The translations under genes were made by a program, and so were the position numbers. Positions 56,279 to 64,000 of a DNA stretch of 64,000 nucleotides are shown here, piece after piece; position 1 is the stretch's first letter; each line of letters begins with the position of its first letter. Source of the DNA: Burkholderia cepacia GG4 (GTDB taxonomy: Bacteria > Pseudomonadota > Gammaproteobacteria > Burkholderiales > Burkholderiaceae). A model generated the notes under the pieces. The model did no database searches, was not told the origin of the DNA, and saw only the letters and a list, made by a program, of their open reading frames with translations. The stretch is from assembly GCF_000292915.1 (NCBI RefSeq), contig NC_018513.1, forward strand, positions 1,054,001-1,118,000, written 5' to 3'.

Positions 56279-57718
56279 TCAGCCGTGCCGGATCGCGATC
56301 GTCTTCAGCGCGGTGAAGCCGTACAGCGCCTCGAAGCCTTTCTCGCGGCCGTGGCCCGAGTGGCCGACGCCGCCGAACGGCAGCTCGACGCCGCCGCCCG
56401 CGCCGTAGTTGTTGATGAACACCTGGCCCGCGCGCAGGCGCCGCGCGAGACGCATCTGGCGCGCGCCGTCGCGGGTCCAGATGCCCGCGACGAGGCCATA
56501 CGGCGTGCCGTTCGCCAGCGCGACCGCTTCGTCTTCGTCGACGAACCGCATCGCGGCGAGCACCGGGCCGAACACTTCCTCCTGCGCGAGCCGGTGCGAC
56601 GGCGGCACGTCGCGCAACAGCGCGGGTGCCTGGTAGAAGCCGCTTTCGGGCGCATCGGCGACGACCTGGCCGTGCCCGGCCATCGGAATGCCGTCGTGCT
56701 GCGCGTCGGACAGGAAATCCCAGACGCGCTGCTGCTGCTTCGCGTTGATCAGCGGTCCGCAGTCGAGGTCGGCCCGGCTTGGGCCGACCCGCAGCCCGTT
56801 GAAGGCGGTGGCGAGCCGTTCGACGAGCGGCTCGTAGACCGCGCGCTCGATCAGCACGCGGCTGCCGGCCGAGCAGGTCTGCCCGCCGTTCTGCACGATC
56901 GCCGCCACCAGCACGGGCAGCGCCGCTTCGAGATCGGCGTCGGCGAACACGATTTGCGGCGACTTGCCGCCGAGCTCGAGCGTGACGGGCACGTGGTTCT
57001 CCGCCGCCATCTGCGTGACCAGCTTGCCGGTCGCGGGCGAGCCCGTAAACGAGATGTGGTCGATGCCGGGATGGCGCGCGAGCGCGGCGCCGGCTTCATG
57101 GCCATAGCCGGTGACGACGTTGAGCGTACCGGCCGGCAACCCGGCTTCGGCGGCCAGCTCGGCGACGCGCAGCACCGACAGGCACGCATCCTCGGCCGGC
57201 TTCACGACGCACGCGTTGCCGGCTGCGAGCGCCGCGCCGACGCTGCGCCCGAAGATCTGCATCGGGTAGTTCCACGGCACGATGTGGCCGGTGACGCCGT
57301 GCGGCTCGCGCACCGTCAGCACCGTGTAGCCGGCCTGATAGGGGAGGGTCTCGCCGTGCAGTTTGTCGGCGGCGCCCGCGTAGAACTCGAAGTAGCGCGC
57401 GAGCGCGGCGGCGTCGGCGCGGGCCTGCTTCAGCGGCTTGCCGGTGTCGCGCGCCTCGATCGTCGCGAGTTCTTCCAGGGAGTCGGCGACGCGCGCCGAC
57501 AGTCGCATCAGCACGCGGCCGCGCTCGGCGGCGCTTGCCGCGCCCCACGGGCCCGCGAACGCATCGCGGGCCGCGGCGACTGCGCGCTCGATGTCGGGCG
57601 CCGTGCCGCGTGCGATCGTCGCGAACGGCTGGCCGTCGGATGGATCGACGACCGGAATCGTCTCCAGTTGCGCGGGCAACGTCCATTCGCCTGCGATGAA
57701 GTGCTTCGCTTCTTCCAT
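56279..57718 (-). CDS. NAD(P)-dependent aldehyde dehydrogenase
   Basis: A 479-residue aldehyde dehydrogenase that oxidises an aldehyde to its acid. It has VPWNYPMQIFGRSVGAALAA (cofactor pocket), FTGSPATGKLV, ELGGKSPQIVFADADLE (general base Glu) and the catalytic Cys in GGQTCSAGSRVLIE, then EEVFGPVLAAMRF. It belongs to the betaine/semialdehyde dehydrogenase group. It is the first gene of the leftward cluster and its leader contains the 49-bp tandem repeats; GTCGACAGGAGCAGGC gives the ribosome site directly after the last repeat. Substrate unknown. Confidence 0.93.
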   Translation of the reverse strand: MEEAKHFIAGEWTLPAQLETIPVVDPSDGQPFATIARGTAPDIERAVAAARDAFAGPWGAASAAERGRVLMRLSARVADSLEELATIEARDTGKPLKQARADAAALARYFEFYAGAADKLHGETLPYQAGYTVLTVREPHGVTGHIVPWNYPMQIFGRSVGAALAAGNACVVKPAEDACLSVLRVAELAAEAGLPAGTLNVVTGYGHEAGAALARHPGIDHISFTGSPATGKLVTQMAAENHVPVTLELGGKSPQIVFADADLEAALPVLVAAIVQNGGQTCSAGSRVLIERAVYEPLVERLATAFNGLRVGPSRADLDCGPLINAKQQQRVWDFLSDAQHDGIPMAGHGQVVADAPESGFYQAPALLRDVPPSHRLAQEEVFGPVLAAMRFVDEDEAVALANGTPYGLVAGIWTRDGARQMRLARRLRAGQVFINNYGAGGGVELPFGGVGHSGHGREKGFEALYGFTALKTIAIRHG

Positions 57719-57728
57719 GCCTGCTCCT

Positions 57729-57868
57729 GTCGACCCGAGTTAGCGCTTCAGCGGTTACTTGAGTCCCATGCTTCGCGGTCGACTCGAGTTGGCGCTTCAG
57801 CGGTTACTTGAGTCCCATGCTTCGCGGTCGACCCGAGTTGGCGCTTCAACGCTTACTCGGGTCCCATT
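57729..57868. repeat. Three-copy 49-bp tandem repeat with hairpin units
   Basis: Copies begin at GTCGAC at 57729, 57778 and 57827; the third is truncated to about 42 bases. Copies 1 and 2 are nearly identical. In each, a 9-base arm (for example GACCCGAGT) pairs with its complement (ACTCGGGTC) around a short inner stem. Copy 3 is perfectly paired; copies 1 and 2 differ at the same stem positions, partly compensated. On the minus strand, in the aldehyde dehydrogenase leader, each copy has ATGGGACTCAAGTAA or ATGGGACCCGAGTAA, a four-codon ORF. The repeats end at the gene's Shine-Dalgarno. Confidence 0.88.
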
Positions 57869-57939
57869 GCGGTCGGCGTGCAACGTCGCCTGCGGTTCGA
57901 TGGCCGGACATCCGGAACGATTATCGCGCCGATCGTCAT

Positions 57940-57968
57940 CCGGACGCCACCGGTCGATTGGCTATAAT
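57940..57968 (+). promoter_or_regulatory. ppa promoter
   Basis: A perfect TATAAT at 57963-57968 lies 85 bases before the ppa start, on the plus strand between the repeats and ppa. No good -35 box is seen at 16-18 bases. Confidence 0.55.
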
Positions 57969-58052
57969 GGCGCATTCCCTGCGGGGACGCCCGCGGCGGT
58001 GCACCGGCCGCGGCGCCCTGTCCCGAATTCCCATCGACCAACAGAGAGCGCT

Positions 58053-58580
58053 ATGAGCTTCAATCATGTTCCGGCCGGCAAGGACCTGCCGCACGATTTC
58101 AACGTGATCATCGAGATCCCCGCGCAAAGCGATCCGGTGAAGTACGAGGCGGACAAGGAGCTGGGTCTCCTCGTCGTCGACCGCTTCATCGGTACCGGCA
58201 TGCGCTATCCGGTGAACTACGGCTACATCCCGCAGACGCTGTCGGGCGACGGCGATCCGGTCGACGTGCTGGTGATCACGCCGTTCCCGCTGCTGGCCGG
58301 CTCGATCGTGCGTTCGCGCGTGCTCGGCATGCTGCAGATGACCGACGAATCGGGCGTCGACGCGAAGCTGGTCGCCGTGCCGCACGACAAGGTCTGCCCG
58401 ATGACGGCGAACCTGAAGTCGATCGACGACGTGCCCGAGTACCTGAAGGATCAGATCAAGCACTTCTTCGAACAATACAAGGCGCTCGAGAAGGGCAAGT
58501 GGGTGAAGGTCGAAGGCTGGGCCGGCATCGACGCCGCGCACAAGGAAATCACCGACGGCGCCGCGAACTACCAGAAGTAA
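58053..58580 (+). CDS. ppa: Inorganic pyrophosphatase Ppa
   Basis: Soluble family I enzyme that hydrolyses pyrophosphate and drives biosynthetic reactions. The 175-residue protein starts [20 protein letters not shown] and has the catalytic-metal motif [10 protein letters not shown] (about residues 67-76), KYEADKELG, and [10 protein letters not shown]; the C-terminal segment [12 protein letters not shown] is also typical. ACAGAGAGCGCT precedes the ATG. An in-frame extension upstream runs into the repeat region and is not used. Its terminator overlaps the convergent GIY-YIG gene. Confidence 0.97.
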   Translation: MSFNHVPAGKDLPHDFNVIIEIPAQSDPVKYEADKELGLLVVDRFIGTGMRYPVNYGYIPQTLSGDGDPVDVLVITPFPLLAGSIVRSRVLGMLQMTDESGVDAKLVAVPHDKVCPMTANLKSIDDVPEYLKDQIKHFFEQYKALEKGKWVKVEGWAGIDAAHKEITDGAANYQK

Positions 58581-58620
58581 GCCGGCTGGCCGGCCTCGCG
58601 GCCGGTTCGTTCGGAACGCA

Positions 58621-58660
58621 AACCGCGCGTGTCTCCTCAGGAGGCCGCGCGGTTTTGTTT
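58621..58660 (+). terminator. ppa terminator overlapping the 3' end of the GIY-YIG gene
   Basis: AACCGCGCG ... CGCGCGGTT with the T-rich flank TTTTGTTTTG. The left arm lies outside and the right arm inside the last codons of the convergent gene (stop at 58637-58639). Confidence 0.8.
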
Positions 58661-59515
58661 TGTGCGCGGCCTGGCGTCTGTGGCGGTGTTCTTGCGTGGA
58701 CGGGCGGGCGCGGGCAGGGCGGTGGCGTTCGGTGCGGTTTTCGTCCGTTTCGTGCTCGTTGCGCGGCGCGCGGCGGTGACGGGAGTCGCGTGGGCTTCGA
58801 TGGCTTCCGTGACGGCCTGTCTTGCCGATGCACGGCCGCGCGACGGTGCGGAACCGGCGCCGGCGTGTGCCTTCGCGACGGACTGGCCGCCGCCAGCCGG
58901 CGTTTTCCGTTTCGGCGCGACGCTCGTAGCCTGCTTGTCCTGTTTGGTCGTCGTGCTGCGTGGCGAGGTCTTCTTTGCTTCGGCACCGTCGCCGGTCTTC
59001 GCACGCTTCCTGGCGGGCGTAGCCTTTGTCTGCGTGGAAGCCTGCTCGTCCGGTCCGCGTTTTGTGGTCTTGGCGGACCTGGACGCTTTCCCGTCATTGC
59101 CGGCCTGCGCTGCTTTCTTGACGGGCTGTTCCGTGTCGGCCGCCTGCGTCGCGACGTCGGCGGGCTGCGCCTTCTTCACTTTCTTCCGCCCGCGCATACC
59201 GGCTTTCAAGCCGTCCGCCTCGACGCTCCCGTCGATCGACATCCCGGCCGGCAACACGGATTCCAGTGTCCGGATCCCGGCCGCCAGCTCGCGCTTCTGC
59301 GCGGCGTTGAGCCGCTTCACCCAGTACTCGACGCGCGACGCGATCGACCGGTCGGGCAGCGGGAACGACGCGAGCAGCGCGCGCGGCTTGCGCGAGCGCG
59401 TATAGCGCGCGCCCTTGCCGGACGCGTGCTGTTCGAAGCGCGCGGCGACGTCGTTCGTGATGCCCGTGTAGACGCTGTCGTCGGCGCACTCGATCAGATA
59501 CAGAAACCAGGACAT
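58637..59515 (-). CDS. GIY-YIG domain nuclease-like protein with a histone H1-like tail
   Basis: A 292-residue protein. The first about 85 residues are a GIY-YIG domain of the YhbQ/UPF0213 type: SWFLYLIECADDSVYTGITN, RFEQHASGKGARYTRSRKPR (catalytic Arg region) and SRVEYWVKRLNAAQKREL. YhbQ-type proteins usually stop there (about 90-105 aa). Here about 190 further residues are Lys-, Ala-, Thr- and Arg-rich (KKVKKAQPADVATQAADTEQ, then SAKTTKRGP), strongly basic and disordered, like bacterial histone H1-type tails. It could hold the nuclease on DNA or RNA. Target unknown. Confidence 0.85.
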   Translation of the reverse strand: MSWFLYLIECADDSVYTGITNDVAARFEQHASGKGARYTRSRKPRALLASFPLPDRSIASRVEYWVKRLNAAQKRELAAGIRTLESVLPAGMSIDGSVEADGLKAGMRGRKKVKKAQPADVATQAADTEQPVKKAAQAGNDGKASRSAKTTKRGPDEQASTQTKATPARKRAKTGDGAEAKKTSPRSTTTKQDKQATSVAPKRKTPAGGGQSVAKAHAGAGSAPSRGRASARQAVTEAIEAHATPVTAARRATSTKRTKTAPNATALPAPARPRKNTATDARPRTKQNRAAS

Positions 59516-59594
59516 GGAAAGGCGGCGGGATGCGAAGCCGACAGTGTCTCAGAATTGGCGCGAGCGACCGCGCGTGATGCGATTCGCGATGGTG

Positions 59595-60770
59595 TCACGG
59601 GCCACGCCGGAACGGATCGTGTTCGCGCAACTCGTCGACGTACGCGTGGATATGCTCGGTCTCGCGTTCGAGGAAGCGCGCGACCGCATCAGAGAACGCC
59701 GGATGCGCGAGCCAGTGTGCGGAATGCGTGGCGGTCGGCAGGAAGCCGCGCGCGAGCTTGTGCTCGCCCTGCGCGCCGCCCTCGAACGTGTCGAGCCCGG
59801 CCTCGATGCAGAACTCGAGCAACTGGTAGTAGGCCGTTTCGAAATGCAGGCAGGGCACCTGCTCGAGCGCGCCCCAGTAGCGGCCGTAGAGCGTGCCGCC
59901 GCCGTTCGCGCCGCGCCGGTAGACGGCGAGCGCGCTCGCGATCGGCCGGCCGTCGGCTTCCGCGATCACGAGCAGCAGGTTCTCCGGCATCGTCGCGCCG
60001 ATCGCGCGGAAGAAGTCGAGATTCAGGTACGGGCTCGAGTAGTGCTCGCGGTACGTCTGCCGGTAGCAGCGCGAGAAGAAGCGCCAGTCGGCATCGGTGA
60101 TCCGGTCGCCGGTGAGCCGCCGGAACGTGACCCCGGCATCCTGCACCTTGCGCCGTTCCGCGCGGATGTTCTTGCGCTTCTTCTGTTCGAGCGTGCCGAG
60201 GAAATCGTCGAAGCCGCGGTAGCCGTCGTTGAGCCAGTGGAACTGCACGCCTTCGCGCAGCATCATCCCCATCGATTCGAGCAGCCGCGCTTCGTCGCCG
60301 GTCGGGAACAGCACGTGCAGCGACGACACGTCGCTCTGCTCCGCGAACGCGAGCAGCGTGGCCGCGAGCCGGCGGCGCGCGTCGTCGTCGGCCGCGAGCA
60401 GGCGCGTGCCCTGCACGGGCGTGAACGGCACCGCGCACAGCAGCTTCGGGTAGTAGGGCAGGTCGTTGCGCTGGTACGCGTCGGCCCATGCCCAGTCGAA
60501 CACGTATTCGCCGTACGAATGCTGTTTCGCGTAGACGGGCGCGGCGGCCGCGAGCCGGCCCGTGCGCGTATCGGTCAGCGTCACGAAGTGCGGCGACCAG
60601 CCGGTGTCGTCGACCGCGCAGCGCGCGACGTGCAGCGCGTCGAGGAATTCGTGGCGCAGGAACGGCGTCGGCTGCGCGTCGTGCTCCAGCAGCGCGTTCC
60701 ATTCGTCGGCCGGCACCTCCGCGGGGGACGACAGGATGCCCGTGCGATAATCGATGCGTTCGTGTTTCAA
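59595..60770 (-). CDS. FemAB/GNAT-like acyltransferase (DUF482)
   Basis: A 391-residue cytoplasmic protein of the DUF482/GNAT group, sometimes annotated peptidoglycan-biosynthesis-like. Features: LEQKKRKNIRAERRKVQDAG (about residues 186-205), RFFSRCYRQTYREHYSSPYL, NLDFFRAIGATMPENLLLVI and TFEGGAQGEHKLARGFLPTA near the C-terminus. Translation appears to begin at TTG (60770), since no in-frame ATG fits. FemAB-type proteins transfer amino acids from aminoacyl-tRNA; that function is not shown here. It diverges from nadE. Confidence 0.85.
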   Translation of the reverse strand: MKHERIDYRTGILSSPAEVPADEWNALLEHDAQPTPFLRHEFLDALHVARCAVDDTGWSPHFVTLTDTRTGRLAAAAPVYAKQHSYGEYVFDWAWADAYQRNDLPYYPKLLCAVPFTPVQGTRLLAADDDARRRLAATLLAFAEQSDVSSLHVLFPTGDEARLLESMGMMLREGVQFHWLNDGYRGFDDFLGTLEQKKRKNIRAERRKVQDAGVTFRRLTGDRITDADWRFFSRCYRQTYREHYSSPYLNLDFFRAIGATMPENLLLVIAEADGRPIASALAVYRRGANGGGTLYGRYWGALEQVPCLHFETAYYQLLEFCIEAGLDTFEGGAQGEHKLARGFLPTATHSAHWLAHPAFSDAVARFLERETEHIHAYVDELREHDPFRRGP

Positions 60771-60879
60771 GCGTGAATCCGTACTGTTGGATGCCGCCGG
60801 ATGCGTGCCGCCGTGGCCCGCGTCCGGGACGATTTCGTCAGCCGTTCAGGGCGCGCCGCCGGGCTGCGCCGATCCCGTC

Positions 60880-62610
<1,731 letters not shown>

Positions 62611-62688
62611 GCCGTGCCGGGCCGTACGCGGCTGGCCGGCTTACGGCTTACAATCGGGATCGCGATTTTTCATCCAAACGAGCATTGA

Positions 62689-63039
<351 letters not shown>

Positions 63040-63098
63040 GCGCCGCATCCGGCCTGTTCGGCCGGTCGGGCCGCGGATCGCACGATGCCGGCCCGCCA

Positions 63099-63137
63099 AT
63101 AAAAAACGGTGCGGATACCCGGGTGGGTACCGCACCG
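63099..63137 (-). terminator. Terminator of the porin gene (glnB convergent)
   Basis: A run of A (63101-63106) and CGGTGCGG ... CCGCACCG (63107-63114 with 63130-63137), with a further inner pairing. On the minus strand this gives a stem followed by T6, placed 60 bases past the porin stop. It may also stop glnB. Confidence 0.82.
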
Positions 63138-63198
63138 ATACGCGCCTCTCGCAGCAGCGTGGAAAGTGTTGTCGAATCGTTGTCTGGACGGCGCCTGA

Positions 63199-64000
63199 TC
63201 AGAACAGGTGCTGGATGCCGGCGTAGACGCCGGTCTGGCTGCCGCCCGGATGCGGGTTGCCCGTCGACACGGCGGTGCCTGCACCGTTCGCGTTCAGGCC
63301 GAAGTTGGCCGTCGAGCTGTTGCGCACCGTCGCGACCTGCAGGTCGAACAGCGTGCGTTTCGAGATGTTGTACGAGCCGCCGACCGTGTAGATGTTCGCG
63401 TTGCCGCCACCGTGGTTGGCGTTCACGTGATACACGGCCGCAATCAGCGCTGCCGCCGGCGTTGCCTGCCACGTCACGCCGCCCCAGACCTGCTGGGTGC
63501 CGGTCACGCCGGCGTTGACTGCCGGGCCGCCGCTGCCGTCGGCGCGCGATGCCTGGTAAGCCGCCTGGACCTTGAACTGGCCGAGGAACACGTTCACGCC
63601 CGCGAAGTATTCACGCGAGTAGTTGAACACGTCGGAGAAGCGGCCGTTGCTGTCGCGCAACTGGAACAGCGAGTTCGTGTACGTGACTTGTGCGCCGGCT
63701 GCACGGCCCGGCTGGCCGGCCGTCGTGTTGCCGTTGAAGCTGGTCGAGTTCGAGAACGAGAACTGGCCGTAGAAGTCGAGGCCGTAGAACTGCGGCGACT
63801 GGTACGACACGTTGTTGCTGGTCTTGTTCCAGTTGCGGCCGCGCACGAGCGATGCCGTCGACCAGGCCGACTGGCCGAACGGGTCGAAGTCCCACACGCC
63901 GTTGGCGATCGCGAGCTCGCGACCCAGCAGCAGCGTACCGTAGCGATCGTTCGAGATACCGACGGTCGCGAAACGATCCCAGATCGAGCCGCTGAAGCCG
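63199..64000 (-). CDS. Gram-negative porin, OmpC-like (partial, N-terminus outside window)
   Basis: Outer-membrane general diffusion porin of the betaproteobacterial porin-4 family. About 266 C-terminal residues are present; the frame remains open to the right edge. Visible features: GSIWDRFATVGISNDRYGTL, LLGRELAIANGVWDFDPFGQ, PQFYGLDFYGQFSFSNSTSF, GLNANGAGTAVS and the final GVYAGIQHLF, ending in Phe as needed for BAM-dependent insertion. It converges with glnB. The usual length is about 350-380 aa, so 80-110 residues including the signal peptide are missing. Confidence 0.93.
   Translation of the reverse strand, partial: GFSGSIWDRFATVGISNDRYGTLLLGRELAIANGVWDFDPFGQSAWSTASLVRGRNWNKTSNNVSYQSPQFYGLDFYGQFSFSNSTSFNGNTTAGQPGRAAGAQVTYTNSLFQLRDSNGRFSDVFNYSREYFAGVNVFLGQFKVQAAYQASRADGSGGPAVNAGVTGTQQVWGGVTWQATPAAALIAAVYHVNANHGGGNANIYTVGGSYNISKRTLFDLQVATVRNSSTANFGLNANGAGTAVSTGNPHPGGSQTGVYAGIQHLF

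Noticed and set aside
58629..59405. Plus-strand 258-codon frame after ppa with hydrophobic stretches
   Set aside because: It is the complement of the Lys/Ala-rich tail of the GIY-YIG protein; Cys/Ala/Phe bias comes from that. It also starts inside the ppa terminator.

Overview
The window is a high-GC chromosomal segment of a Gram-negative betaproteobacterium, almost certainly Burkholderia sensu stricto and probably a member of the B. cepacia complex, chromosome 1. The evidence is the very strong G/C third-position bias, near-continuous coding, Burkholderia-type small families (DUF2486, DUF3460), a fused hemD-hemX gene, and gene orders such as lptG-lptF/pepA-holC, tamA-tamB/metG and zapB-zapA-6S RNA. 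Nearly all of it looks like stable core genome. No phage, insertion sequence, CRISPR array, tRNA or rRNA gene was seen.

Layout. 1-5233: the LPS-export permeases lptG (cut by the window edge) and lptF, divergent from pepA-holC-DUF2486, then a small cytochrome c. 5359-9942: ilvD divergent from a LysR regulator, lgt, and a periplasmic SIMPL/DUF541 protein. 10135-11591: an EVE-domain protein, 6S RNA and the zapA-zapB cell-division pair. 11774-22392: a cobalamin island. It holds a cobalamin riboswitch, a decayed outer-membrane receptor (btuB remnant), btuCD, cobT, cobS and an alpha-ribazole phosphatase on the + strand; btuF, threonine-phosphate decarboxylase, cbiB and cobU on the - strand; then cobQ and a tiny secreted peptide. 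Together these genes take up cobinamide or B12, add the aminopropanol arm and assemble the nucleotide loop. 22556-26490: doxX, an orphan parA, panD-panC, scpA and DUF3460.

26744-35909: the TamA/TamB translocation pair, metG and an OmpA-like lipoprotein. 36262-41887: mrp (apbC), a SodC-like lipoprotein that has lost most metal ligands, dcd, a large basic amino acid decarboxylase and an LprI-like protein with two repeats. 41977-45997: a HAD phosphatase, argH, and an XRE/MmyB-type regulator divergent from a SAM methyltransferase with a palindrome over the promoter. 46126-53488: ppc divergent from hemC-hemDX-hemY. 53592-57718: a leftward ALDH-SDR-MFS-DUF4180 catabolic cluster, preceded by a three-copy 49-bp tandem repeat. 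58053-64000: ppa, a GIY-YIG nuclease with a histone H1-like tail, a FemAB/GNAT-like protein, nadE-glnB and a porin cut by the right edge.

The most interesting items are the btuB remnant left between an intact-looking B12 riboswitch and intact btuCD, the SodC-like protein without most of its metal ligands, the tandem hairpin repeats in the ALDH leader (each copy carries a four-codon mini-ORF), and the palindromic operator candidate between the XRE regulator and the methyltransferase. No wholly new multi-gene system was evident.
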